5,987 bases of DNA from Rhodocyclaceae bacterium (lineage in GTDB: Bacteria; Pseudomonadota; Gammaproteobacteria; Burkholderiales; Rhodocyclaceae): positions 1 through 5,987 of the forward strand of contig JAEUNN010000519.1 of the NCBI GenBank assembly GCA_016791085.1, read 5' to 3'. The notes below the pieces were generated by a model that ran no database searches, was not told the origin of the DNA, and was given only the letters and a program-made list of their open reading frames with translations. Shown here piece by piece: positions 1-5,987 of the stretch. Within the stretch, counting starts at the first letter, position 1. Every line of letters begins with the position of its first letter. A program made the position numbers and the translations under genes.

Positions 1-1547
1 TTGATGCCCACCAGCACGTCGAACTGACCGAGGCGCAGGTCGCGGATAATTTCCACGCGCTCCACGGTGTCGATGTCGGAATGCAGGTAGCGTACGCGCA
101 CGCCGTTTTCGGCCAGATATTCGGTAAGTTGTTCGGCCATGCGTTTGGTAAGCACGGTTACCAGCACGCGCTCGCCGGCCTGTGTGCGCAGGCGGATTTC
201 GCCCAGCAGATCGTCCACCTGATGGGTGGCCGGACGCAGTTCCAGCACCGGATCGACCAGGCCGGTCGGGCGCACCAGCTGTTCGACCACCTGGCCCTGA
301 TGTTCGCGCTCGTAATCGGCCGGGGTGGCGGAAACGAACACCGTCTGCGGCATCAGGCGCTCGAATTCCTCGAATTTGAGCGGCCGGTTATCCAGCGCCG
401 AAGGCAGCCGGAAGCCGTATTCGACGAGATTTTCCTTGCGCGAGCGGTCACCCCGGTACATGCCGCCCAACTGCGGAATGGTGACGTGCGATTCATCCAC
501 GAACAACAGCGCGTCGGGCGGCAAATAGTCGATCAGCGTGGGCGGCGCCTCACCCGCCGCACGCCCCGACAGATGGCGCGAATAGTTTTCGATACCCTTG
601 CAGAAACCCAATTCATTGAGCATTTCGAGGTCGAAGCGCGTGCGCTGTTCGATGCGCTGCGCCTCCACCAGTTTGCCCTCGCGCTGGAACTGTTCCGCGC
701 GCACCACCAGTTCCTGCTTGATCGCGTCGATTGCGCGCAGCACGGTGGCGCGCGGCGTCACATAGTGGCTGCCCGGGAACACCGTGAAGCGCACCAGCCG
801 CTGGCGCTGATGGCCGGTCAGCGGATCGAACAGCACGAGCGCTTCGACGGCATCGTCGAACAAGGTGACACGCAGCGCGAATTCCGCGTTCTCGGCCGGA
901 AAGATATCGATCACATCGCCGCGCACACGGAACGTACCACGCCGGAAATCCAGTTCGGCGCGCTCGTACTGCATGGCGACCAGGCGCCGTATGATGTCGC
1001 GCTGGCCGATAGGCTCATGCTCGCGCAGGTGCAGCACCATGCTGTGGTAATCGACCGGATCGCCGATGCCGTAAATGGCCGACACCGTGCACACGATGAC
1101 GCAGTCGCGCCGCTCGAGCAGGCTTTTGGTGGCGGAAAGCCGCATCTGTTCGATGTGTTCGTTGATCGAAGAATCTTTCTCGATGAACAGATCGCGCGCC
1201 GGCACATAGGCTTCGGGCTGGTAATAGTCGTAATAGGAAACGAAATACTCGACGGCGTTTTCAGGGAAGAACTCGCGGAACTCGGCGTACAGTTGCGCCG
1301 CCAGCGTCTTGTTGGGCGCCAGCACCAGGGCCGGCCGCCCGAGTTGCGCGATCACGTTGGCCATCGTGAACGTTTTGCCCGATCCGGTCACGCCCAGCAA
1401 GGTCTGGTACATGAGGCCGTCGCGTATGCCTTCGACCAGCAGCTGTATGGCGGCGGGTTGATCGCCGGCCGGCACGAACGGCAAAAACAGGCGGAACGGG
1501 CTGTCTGGATAGCTCTGGTAGGCGCTGCCTGCGGCCGAATCGGACAT
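1..1547 (-). CDS. uvrB: Excinuclease ABC subunit UvrB (3' end beyond the left edge)
   Basis: UvrB is the damage-verifying helicase-like subunit of cytoplasmic nucleotide excision repair. UvrA loads it on DNA, and it recruits UvrC for dual incision. The first 515 residues are visible; E. coli UvrB has about 673. The Walker A motif GVTGSGKT has its lysine at residue 58. The damage-probing beta-hairpin YYDYYQPEAY is at 105-114, and the Walker B/motif II box DESH at 351-354. The GIENYSRHLSGR and PSALDNRPLKFEEFE blocks and helicase motifs up to YLHSDIDT and DVLVGI are also present. Motif VI and the C-terminal UVR domain that contacts UvrA/UvrC lie outside the window. The ATG at 1547 puts all motifs about 13 residues later than in E. 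coli. No good Shine-Dalgarno precedes it: AGGAAA lies 14 bases upstream, so translation may be weak or the start slightly off. No E. coli-type LexA box (CTG-N10-CAG) lies in the upstream gap. The identification is secure. Confidence 0.97.
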   Translation of the reverse strand, partial: MSDSAAGSAYQSYPDSPFRLFLPFVPAGDQPAAIQLLVEGIRDGLMYQTLLGVTGSGKTFTMANVIAQLGRPALVLAPNKTLAAQLYAEFREFFPENAVEYFVSYYDYYQPEAYVPARDLFIEKDSSINEHIEQMRLSATKSLLERRDCVIVCTVSAIYGIGDPVDYHSMVLHLREHEPIGQRDIIRRLVAMQYERAELDFRRGTFRVRGDVIDIFPAENAEFALRVTLFDDAVEALVLFDPLTGHQRQRLVRFTVFPGSHYVTPRATVLRAIDAIKQELVVRAEQFQREGKLVEAQRIEQRTRFDLEMLNELGFCKGIENYSRHLSGRAAGEAPPTLIDYLPPDALLFVDESHVTIPQLGGMYRGDRSRKENLVEYGFRLPSALDNRPLKFEEFERLMPQTVFVSATPADYEREHQGQVVEQLVRPTGLVDPVLELRPATHQVDDLLGEIRLRTQAGERVLVTVLTKRMAEQLTEYLAENGVRVRYLHSDIDTVERVEIIRDLRLGQFDVLVGI

Positions 1548-1632
1548 GCTAGACTGGGAGGTTTCCTGAAAATCCGGGGTGCTGGAGCAGGCGCGGGTGC
1601 CGGCCTGCTGCGCTCCATTATTCCCGAAAAGC

Positions 1633-1654
1633 GGACCGGACGGTGTGCCGGTCC
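1633..1654. repeat. Inverted repeat upstream of the aminotransferase gene
   Basis: GGACCGG (1633-1639) and CCGGTCC (1648-1654) form a perfect 7-bp inverted repeat around an 8-base loop, ending 30 bases before the aminotransferase ATG. A second 7-bp pair, AGCAGGC (1586-1592) and GCCTGCT (1603-1609), lies further upstream in the same divergent region. Either could be a leader hairpin or an operator half-site pair. In such GC-rich DNA short repeats also arise by chance, and I recognise no known regulator motif. Confidence 0.35.
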
Positions 1655-1675
1655 CGATCCCAACCTGCATGCGAC

Positions 1676-1679
1676 GGAG
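1676..1679 (+). promoter_or_regulatory. Ribosome binding site that fixes the aminotransferase start
   Basis: GGAG sits 5 bases before the ATG at 1685. It supports that start over the in-frame GTG at 1643, which would add 14 residues with no family similarity and lacks a comparable Shine-Dalgarno. Confidence 0.7.
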
Positions 1680-1684
1680 CGGAC

Positions 1685-2884
1685 ATGAGTTCTTCCCTAT
1701 TTCGCGCGGTGGAAATGGCGCCGCGCGACCCCATACTCGGCCTGACTGAAGGCTTCAATGCCGACACGCGCGCGACCAAGGTGAACCTTGGCGTCGGCGT
1801 GTATTACGACGACGGCGGAAAAATTCCCCTGCTCGCCGCCGTCAAAAGCGCCGAGGCGGCACGTGTCGCTGCAGCGCCGCCGCGCGGCTACCAGGCCATA
1901 GAAGGCCTGTCGGCCTATAACCAGGCCGTGCAGAACCTGCTGTTCGGCGCGAGCGCGCTCGCCAGCGACGGCAGCGTGGTCACCGTGGAAGCCCTGGGCG
2001 GCACCGGCGCGCTCAAGGTCGGAGCGGATTTCCTCAAGCGCCTGCTGCCCGAGGCCGGCGTACATATCAGCGACCCGAGCTGGGAAAACCACCGTGCGCT
2101 GTTCGAAGCCGCGGGATTCAAGGTCGAAGCCTATCCGTATTACGACGCCGCCACCAAAGGCGTGAATTTCGCGGCCATGGCCGAACGCCTGAACAGCTTG
2201 CCGGCCGGCTCCATCATCGTGCTGCACGCCTGCTGCCACAACCCGACCGGCGCCGACCTGTCCGCCGACGAGTGGCGTGAAGTGGTCGGCATCTGCCAGG
2301 CACGCGGCCTCGTGCCTTTCCTCGACATGGCCTACCAGGGCTTCGCCGACGGCATAGACGCCGACGCCGTGGCGGTGCGCCTGTTCGCCGCCTCGGGCAT
2401 GCAGTTCTTCATTTCCAGTTCGTTCTCGAAATCGTTCTCGCTCTACGGCGAGCGCGTGGGCGCCCTGTCCATCGTGACCAGCGCCAAAGAAGAAGCACAG
2501 CGGGTGCTCAGTCAGGTGAAGCGCGTCGTGCGCACGAATTACTCGAACCCGCCCACCCATGGCGGTGCCATCGTGGCCGCCGTGCTGTCCGACGCCGCAC
2601 TGCGCAAGCAGTGGGAGGACGAACTGGCCGGCATGCGCACGCGCATACGCGCGATGCGCGAAGGTCTGGTCGAAAGACTGGCGGCGCAACAAGCCAAGCA
2701 GGATTTTTCTTTCGTGACGCGCCAGCGCGGCATGTTTTCCTATACCGGCCTGAGCGCCGAACAGGTGGAACGCCTGCGCAGCGAATTCGGCATCTATGCG
2801 GTCGGCACCGGCCGCATTTGCGTGGCCGCGCTCAATACGCGCAACCTCGACTACGTCGCCACGGCCATCGCAGCCGTACTTTAG
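1685..2884 (+). CDS. tyrB: Aromatic amino acid / aspartate aminotransferase (class I, PLP-dependent)
   Basis: This cytoplasmic enzyme transfers amino groups between glutamate/2-oxoglutarate and aspartate or aromatic amino acids (last step of Tyr/Phe synthesis, oxaloacetate-aspartate exchange). The 399 residues match the family length (E. coli AspC 396, TyrB 397). The PLP-binding lysine is K249 in SSSFSKSFSLYGERVG. N186 lies in CCHNPTGAD, and D214 and Y217 in PFLDMAYQGF. The side-chain carboxylate arginine R283 is in VVRTNYSNPP and the alpha-carboxylate arginine R377 in GTGRICVAAL. All are offset by 3 from E. coli AspC. Wording such as GALKVGADFLKR, SLYGERVG and RGMFSYTGLSAEQV is closer to TyrB than to AspC, hence the symbol; in betaproteobacteria one such enzyme may serve both roles. 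The gene is divergent from uvrB across 137 bases, so a shared regulatory region is possible, but I see no convincing -35/-10 pair there. It converges on the AsmA-like gene. Family is certain; the TyrB/AspC choice is less so. Confidence 0.93.
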   Translation: MSSSLFRAVEMAPRDPILGLTEGFNADTRATKVNLGVGVYYDDGGKIPLLAAVKSAEAARVAAAPPRGYQAIEGLSAYNQAVQNLLFGASALASDGSVVTVEALGGTGALKVGADFLKRLLPEAGVHISDPSWENHRALFEAAGFKVEAYPYYDAATKGVNFAAMAERLNSLPAGSIIVLHACCHNPTGADLSADEWREVVGICQARGLVPFLDMAYQGFADGIDADAVAVRLFAASGMQFFISSSFSKSFSLYGERVGALSIVTSAKEEAQRVLSQVKRVVRTNYSNPPTHGGAIVAAVLSDAALRKQWEDELAGMRTRIRAMREGLVERLAAQQAKQDFSFVTRQRGMFSYTGLSAEQVERLRSEFGIYAVGTGRICVAALNTRNLDYVATAIAAVL

Positions 2885-2899
2885 GCGCTGCACCGTCGT

Positions 2900-2921
2900 C
2901 CGCCCCGCGCCCGCGGGGCGG
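2900..2921. terminator. GC-rich hairpin between convergent genes
   Basis: CCGCCCCGC (2900-2908) pairs perfectly with GCGGGGCGG (2913-2921) around a 4-base loop, 15 bases after the aminotransferase stop and 11 bases past the AsmA-like stop on the other strand. The position suits a bidirectional terminator. Neither side carries a U-run, so it does not fit the classical intrinsic model; it may instead stabilise 3' ends or assist Rho-dependent termination. Confidence 0.4.
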
Positions 2922-2932
2922 GACCTGCCGCA

Positions 2933-4795
2933 TCAGCGCGCGAGGGCTCCGGCACGCAGCTGCGGTGCCGCCGCCGTGCCGGTTATGCGCACCGGCGCAC
3001 GCACCACGGTGGCCGACCCATGCAGCACGACATCCATCTGACCGTTAAGGGCGGCTTTTTCACCCGCACCCAAGGTGAGCGCGCCGCCGGCCGTAAACAT
3101 GCCCGAATCGAGCTTAAGGTCGTCCAGCCGGACGCCTGCGCTGGTGACCCGCACACGCCCCTTCAAGGTATCGAAATTGGTCGAACCGCCGCCCGTATAG
3201 GCTGCGGAGGTATTGCGCAGGGAATTCATCAGATCGAATTTATCCAGCACCCCGTCGTCGATCGCAAAGCTCCCTTCGACCACGCACTGCGGAACCAGCG
3301 CCGCCAGCGTATCCGCCGTACCACGCAGCGCGAGCTTCAGATTGAGCGCCCCGCTCACCTGCACGCCAGGTTTGAATACCTGCAGGAATTTGCGCGCATC
3401 CAGGCGCGAGGACGTGAATTCGCCGGCAACCACCGCGTTGTTTTGCGACCAGCCCATGCCCAGCCGGCCATCCAGGAAGCCGCCGAAAGCGCGCAGTTCG
3501 AAATGCGAAATGTCCAGATTGTTCGGTGTCAGCCGGCCCTGTGCATGAACGCTATCTGCCGTGAGCGCCGGCAGCCCGGGCGCCTGCCAGCTGTTGCCTT
3601 TCATTTCCAGGTCCCAGCCTTTGTCTTTCAGCCGGGCGGAAATCGACAGGCCCTTGTCCTCGGACTGCAGTTCGATATGGTCGGGAACCCCATCCGGATT
3701 GAGTTTGGCGACGCCATTAAGCCCCGTCAATTTGCCGCCCAATAATTCCAGCGTGGTTTGCGCCAGGGTGACCGATTCGATTTTCACCCAGCGCGACGCC
3801 CAGTTGGTTTCGACATTCAGCGGCAAGGTCGCGAAATGCTGCGCATCCAGCACCGTACCTTCCATGCGCGCTTCGCGGATCACCTTGCGTTCGCGGAACA
3901 GACTGAAAGGCTCGGGCACCAGAAATACGCGCGCAACCTTAAGCTCGCCGTTTGGCCCCACGCGCACGCCTTCCAGCGACAGACTGGGCGGCAGCAGCCA
4001 AGGTTTGACTGCGCTCACCTTGACCGGCTGGTTCAGCAATTCGGTGCCCAGCTTTTCGATGCGGGGAATTTCCCGGTCGTAGGGATAGAAGCCCAATACC
4101 GCCCCGGCGGCACCGATCACAAGCAGCAGCACCAGCACGACGCGGCGCACAGGCCGCGGCCGCCGCGCGCGCAAGCTCGCGGCGGTTACCGGCTCGGCCG
4201 GAGCGGCTTCCTTGATTTCCGGCCGCTTCGCGCCGCTCAGATCGGCCCACCAGACGCGCAACTTGTCCAGGCCCTTGGGTTCCGGCTGCTTGTCCTGGGC
4301 CTGTGCGGCCTCGCGCGCTTCTTCCAGCGCACGGCGGAATTCCGAACGCCGTGCTTCGCGCACCGCCGGATCTTCGGGCGGGGCGGATTGTTCGAAATCC
4401 GGCAATTCCGAGGCGAAATCCTCGATGGCCGTCACAGGCTTTGCCTGCTTCGCGGCGGCCGCCCGGGCCGGCGCCTTGGAGGTGGAAAAATCCATCAACT
4501 CCTGTTCGCCCAGATCGAAAGACTCGATCTCGAATACCGCCGAGCCCTGCGGTACGACCGGCTCTTCGGGAGCACCCTGATCGCCGCCGACGCGCTTGAT
4601 GAGGCCGCGCATTTCCAGTTCGCCTATCAGGGCCTCGGCCGTGCCCTTGTCCGGGAAGCGGTGCGCAATTTCTTCGACCGTGGTCTGCCCATCGATCATG
4701 ATCAGTACCGAACGCAGGTTGCGCTGGACGATGCTGCGCTGCTCCACGGCGTCCTCGCCCGCTGGGGTCTTGCAGAAAATCGTGTGTTTATCCAT
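2933..4795 (-). CDS. Membrane-anchored AsmA-like protein with N-terminal winged-helix-like domain
   Basis: The 620 residues fall into three parts. Residues 1-69 look like a small winged-helix fold: helix NLRSVLIMIDG (26-36), helix TVEEIA (39-44), helix TAEALIGELEMRGLI (52-66), then a basic strand. Residues 70-218 are a low-complexity linker rich in Ala, Pro and Glu, with a charged predicted helix (143-169) and a basic run RARRPRPVRR before one membrane segment (219-236). By the positive-inside rule the N-terminus is cytoplasmic and residues 237-620 periplasmic. The latter resemble AsmA family proteins: short beta-strand repeats, then a C-terminal block NFDTLKGRVRVTSAGVRLDD, a GGALTLG turn and VRITGTAAAPQL. 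Relatives (AsmA, TamB, YhdP) act in envelope assembly and probably lipid transfer; that role here is inferred. No signal peptidase site is seen. The ATG at 4795 has only a weak GGA 12 bases upstream. The gene is monocistronic, converging on the aminotransferase. The family call is good; the N-terminal fold call is moderate. Confidence 0.85.
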   Translation of the reverse strand: MDKHTIFCKTPAGEDAVEQRSIVQRNLRSVLIMIDGQTTVEEIAHRFPDKGTAEALIGELEMRGLIKRVGGDQGAPEEPVVPQGSAVFEIESFDLGEQELMDFSTSKAPARAAAAKQAKPVTAIEDFASELPDFEQSAPPEDPAVREARRSEFRRALEEAREAAQAQDKQPEPKGLDKLRVWWADLSGAKRPEIKEAAPAEPVTAASLRARRPRPVRRVVLVLLLVIGAAGAVLGFYPYDREIPRIEKLGTELLNQPVKVSAVKPWLLPPSLSLEGVRVGPNGELKVARVFLVPEPFSLFRERKVIREARMEGTVLDAQHFATLPLNVETNWASRWVKIESVTLAQTTLELLGGKLTGLNGVAKLNPDGVPDHIELQSEDKGLSISARLKDKGWDLEMKGNSWQAPGLPALTADSVHAQGRLTPNNLDISHFELRAFGGFLDGRLGMGWSQNNAVVAGEFTSSRLDARKFLQVFKPGVQVSGALNLKLALRGTADTLAALVPQCVVEGSFAIDDGVLDKFDLMNSLRNTSAAYTGGGSTNFDTLKGRVRVTSAGVRLDDLKLDSGMFTAGGALTLGAGEKAALNGQMDVVLHGSATVVRAPVRITGTAAAPQLRAGALAR

Positions 4796-4827
4796 GTTAC
4801 GCAGGCGTCCGTAGTGCCGTGGCCGGC

Positions 4828-4833
4828 ATCATA
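4828..4833 (-). promoter_or_regulatory. Possible -10 box for the AsmA-like gene
   Basis: Read on the minus strand, TATGAT differs from TATAAT at one position and would start transcription about 25 bases before the ATG at 4795. No recognisable -35 hexamer lies 16-18 bases upstream, so this is only a candidate. Confidence 0.25.
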
Positions 4834-4843
4834 AATCGAAAGC

Positions 4844-4889
4844 GCAGTGCCGCGCATCGCGCAATGGTGTGGGGCCATTGCCGCACTGC
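4844..4889. repeat. Nested inverted repeat in the AsmA-tRNA intergenic region
   Basis: An outer perfect 7-bp pair, GCAGTGC (4844-4850) with GCACTGC (4883-4889), encloses an inner perfect 7-bp pair, GCAATGG (4861-4867) with CCATTGC (4875-4881). The inner loop is 7 bases. Ten bases separate the arms on the left and one base on the right. Both strands could fold into a bulged two-part hairpin. It lies just upstream of the possible AsmA-gene -10 box and 54 bases before the palindrome at the tRNA promoter. The pairing is plain in the sequence; its function is unknown. Confidence 0.5.
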
Positions 4890-4942
4890 ATTCAAAATAG
4901 GCTGCCGCTCCCGGCGCGCAGCGGCGCAAATCGCGCAGCGGT

Positions 4943-4960
4943 TCAAGCGTTGACGCTTGA
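4943..4960. repeat. Perfect palindrome over the tRNA-Asn -35 box
   Basis: TCAAGCGT (4943-4950) and ACGCTTGA (4953-4960) are perfect inverted copies with a 2-base centre, TG. The -35 hexamer TTGACG (4950-4955) lies across the centre. The symmetry and spacing suit a dimeric regulator, but I recognise no known operator and chance is possible. Confidence 0.5.
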
Positions 4961-4978
4961 TTTCACTTCCCATATACT
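4950..4978 (+). promoter_or_regulatory. Sigma70-type promoter of tRNA-Asn
   Basis: The -35 box TTGACG (4950-4955) and the -10 box TATACT (4973-4978) are exactly 17 bases apart, and each has one mismatch to consensus. Transcription should start near 4985-4986, leaving a leader of only a few bases before the tRNA. The GC-rich discriminator AGCGGGC after the -10 box is typical of stable-RNA promoters under stringent (ppGpp) control; that regulation is inferred. Confidence 0.85.
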
Positions 4979-4988
4979 AGCGGGCTCT

Positions 4989-5064
4989 TCCCCGATAGCT
5001 CAGTCGGTAGAGCGACGGACTGTTAATCCGCAGGTCGCTGGTTCGAGCCCAGCTCGGGGAGCCA
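4989..5064 (+). tRNA. tRNA-Asn (anticodon GTT)
   Basis: A 76-base cloverleaf is complete. The acceptor arms TCCCCGA (4989-4995) and TCGGGGA (5054-5060) pair over 7 bp. The D stem is GCTC/GAGC. The anticodon loop CTGTTAA (5020-5026) carries GTT at 5022-5024. The T arm is GCTGG (5037-5041), TTCGAGC, CCAGC (5049-5053). The discriminator G is followed by an encoded CCA (5062-5064). The anticodon stem ACGGA/TCCGC has one A-C mismatch at its outer pair (27-43), where E. coli tRNA-Asn has a G-U pair, so this position is weak in the family. GTT reads AAC and AAU codons. The gene stands alone between its own promoter and terminator. No repeat of its 3' end occurs elsewhere in the window, so there is no sign that an element has integrated here. 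Confidence 0.98.
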
Positions 5065-5075
5065 AACAGACGAAG

Positions 5076-5102
5076 GACCGGTGCGATGCACCGGTCTTTT
5101 TT
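5076..5102 (+). terminator. Intrinsic terminator of tRNA-Asn
   Basis: GACCGGTGC (5076-5084) and GCACCGGTC (5088-5096) form a perfect 9-bp stem with loop GAT, followed directly by six T (5097-5102), then CTTT. AA before the stem can pair with the first Ts. It begins 11 bases after the tRNA CCA end. In the opposite direction the stem is followed only by CTTCGTCTGTTT, so it would be a poor terminator for the minus-strand gene to its right. Confidence 0.93.
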
Positions 5103-5161
5103 CTTTGGCCCGCCTCCGCTTTGACTTTACGTCCGACAGGCCCTGTCTGCGCGCCGATTTT

Positions 5162-5210
5162 GCGCGCCCGGTCCGGCCGAACGGCCATACCGCACCGGCC
5201 GGGCCCGCGC
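5162..5210 (-). other. Imperfect GC-rich stem-loop after the quinone oxidoreductase stop
   Basis: Read on the minus strand, GCGCG/CGCGC, CCCGG/CCGGG and CCGG/CCGG pair in order between 5210-5195 and 5176-5162. There is a GG bulge on one side and an A bulge on the other. The element starts directly after the oxidoreductase stop but is followed by AAAATCGG rather than a U-run. It may protect the 3' end or help termination, or simply reflect GC content. Confidence 0.2.
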
Positions 5211-5987
5211 TCAGTCGCGCACCCTGAGCACGATTTTCCCGATGTGCTGGCTGGATTCCATAAGTTCATGCGCCGCGCAGGCATCCGCCAGCGGAAATTC
5301 CGCGTGCAGATGCGGCAACAGGCGTCCTTCGTTCCAGTGCGGCCAGATTTCGCGCCACAGCGCGTCGCGCAGCGCGGTTTTGTCGGCAACGCTGCGCGGG
5401 CGCATGGTCGAGCCGGTAATTGCGAGGCGTTTCAGCAGCACCGGCAAAAAATCGAATTCCGTCCGGCTGCCCTGCAGGAAAGCAATGATCACCACGCGCC
5501 CGTCCTGGCGCAGCACCGCAAGGTTTTTCTGCATGTAGGGCGCGCCCACCATGTCGAGCACCACATCCACGCCGCTGCCGGCGGTCAGTTCTTTCACGCG
5601 CGCGGCGAAATCTTCCTGCTTGTAGTCGATCGCGTACTCGGCGCCGAAAGCCGTGCAGAACGCGGCTTTTTCGGGACTGCCCACGGTAACCATGGGCAGC
5701 GCCCCGACATGGCGCGCGAGCTGTATCGCCGTGAGCCCTATGCCGCTCGATCCGCCATGTATGAGCAGGCGCTCGCCGGCCTTGAGCCGGCCCAGGTCGA
5801 TCAGATTGGCCCAAACCGTAAACCAGGTTTCCGGCAGTGCCGCGGCACATCGCATGCTCACGCCGTCAGGCAGGGGCAGGGCATGGCCGGCCGGCGCGAC
5901 ACAAAATTCCGCATAGCCGCCGCCCGGTACGAGCGCACAGACTGCGTCGCCCGGCTGCCAGGCATCGACTCCCGGCCCCAGCGCCGC
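5211..5987 (-). CDS. NAD(P)H quinone oxidoreductase, PIG3 type (5' end beyond the right edge)
   Basis: This is a soluble, zinc-independent medium-chain dehydrogenase/reductase that reduces quinones or related electrophilic carbonyls with NADPH. The visible 258 residues start at the window edge in frame. They align with human TP53I3 (PIG3, 332 residues) from its LGPG segment to the end, so about 70 N-terminal residues are missing. Visible blocks, numbered from the edge: GPGVDAWQPGDAVCAL near 4-20, PGGGYAEFCVAP, the family hallmark ALPETWFTVWANL, and the nucleotide-binding turn IHGGSSGIGLTAIQLARHVGA starting near 76. Then come the YKQEDFAARV and DVVLDMVGAPYMQKN segments and the C-terminal SSQHIGKIVLRV. 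No structural-zinc cysteine cluster is seen. A GTG at 5861 in the same reading frame is not the true start, because the conserved sequence continues upstream of it to the edge. Start, ribosome binding site and promoter are outside the window. The family is well supported; the physiological substrate cannot be told. Confidence 0.93.
   Translation of the reverse strand, partial: AALGPGVDAWQPGDAVCALVPGGGYAEFCVAPAGHALPLPDGVSMRCAAALPETWFTVWANLIDLGRLKAGERLLIHGGSSGIGLTAIQLARHVGALPMVTVGSPEKAAFCTAFGAEYAIDYKQEDFAARVKELTAGSGVDVVLDMVGAPYMQKNLAVLRQDGRVVIIAFLQGSRTEFDFLPVLLKRLAITGSTMRPRSVADKTALRDALWREIWPHWNEGRLLPHLHAEFPLADACAAHELMESSQHIGKIVLRVRD

Noticed and set aside
1643..1684. GTG start at 1643 for the aminotransferase
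   Set aside because: The extra 14 residues have no family counterpart, and the ATG at 1685 has a GGAG at the right distance.
81..1688. 535-codon plus-strand open frame opposite uvrB
   Set aside because: Its codons lie exactly in register with uvrB codons on the other strand, so a stop needs a sense TTA, CTA or TCA codon, which are rare in GC-rich genes. The product has no recognisable motif, while the minus strand encodes unmistakable UvrB.
1697..2893. 398-codon minus-strand open frame opposite the aminotransferase
   Set aside because: It is again in exact codon register with the sense gene, and has a His/Ala/Gly-rich translation without domain features. It is a by-product of codon use.
3020..4834. 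Two long plus-strand open frames (3020-3745 and 3758-4834) opposite the AsmA-like gene
   Set aside because: Both are in register with the sense codons and give low-complexity Arg/His/Gln-rich translations. The minus-strand product has a coherent membrane-protein architecture.
4989..5064. tRNA-Asn as an attachment site of an integrated element
   Set aside because: No integrase and no second copy of the tRNA 3' end are present, and the flanking genes look like ordinary chromosome.
5000..5389. 129-codon minus-strand open frame running from the oxidoreductase through the terminator and tRNA
   Set aside because: Its end reads APRAGLEPATCGLTVRRSTD, the familiar false peptide produced by translating a tRNA gene antisense. 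The rest overlaps the real gene out of frame.
1..5987. CRISPR array, insertion sequence, toxin-antitoxin, defence or phage genes
   Set aside because: No regularly spaced repeats, terminal inverted repeats, transposase motifs or small paired genes were seen on either strand; nearly all the sequence is explained by four housekeeping-type genes and one tRNA.

Overview
The window reads as ordinary chromosomal DNA from a GC-rich proteobacterium, most likely a betaproteobacterium. The evidence is the UvrB and aromatic/aspartate aminotransferase sequences, the divergent uvrB-aminotransferase pair, the tRNA-Asn sequence type, and an AsmA-like protein with an N-terminal winged-helix-like domain of a kind I associate with that class. 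The taxonomic placement is inferred from remembered family sequences, not from a search.

Layout from left to right: (1) the 5' three quarters of uvrB on the minus strand, cut by the left edge; (2) a 137-base divergent intergenic region; (3) a complete class I aminotransferase of the TyrB/AspC type on the plus strand; (4) a 48-base gap between convergent genes, holding a GC-rich hairpin; (5) a complete 620-residue membrane-anchored AsmA-like protein on the minus strand; (6) a 193-base intergenic region with a nested inverted repeat and a strong plus-strand sigma70-type promoter whose -35 box lies inside a perfect palindrome; (7) tRNA-Asn(GUU), followed by a textbook intrinsic terminator; (8) a 108-base spacer; (9) the C-terminal 258 residues of a PIG3-type NAD(P)H quinone oxidoreductase on the minus strand, cut by the right edge.

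The genes do not form one pathway. They are single transcription units in alternating orientation: DNA repair, amino acid metabolism, probable envelope lipid homeostasis, translation, and quinone/carbonyl reduction. There is no sign of a mobile element, a CRISPR array, phage genes or a defence system, and I see no clearly novel system. The points most worth a second look are the fusion of a cytoplasmic winged-helix-like domain to a periplasmic AsmA-like domain, and the palindrome around the tRNA-Asn -35 box.
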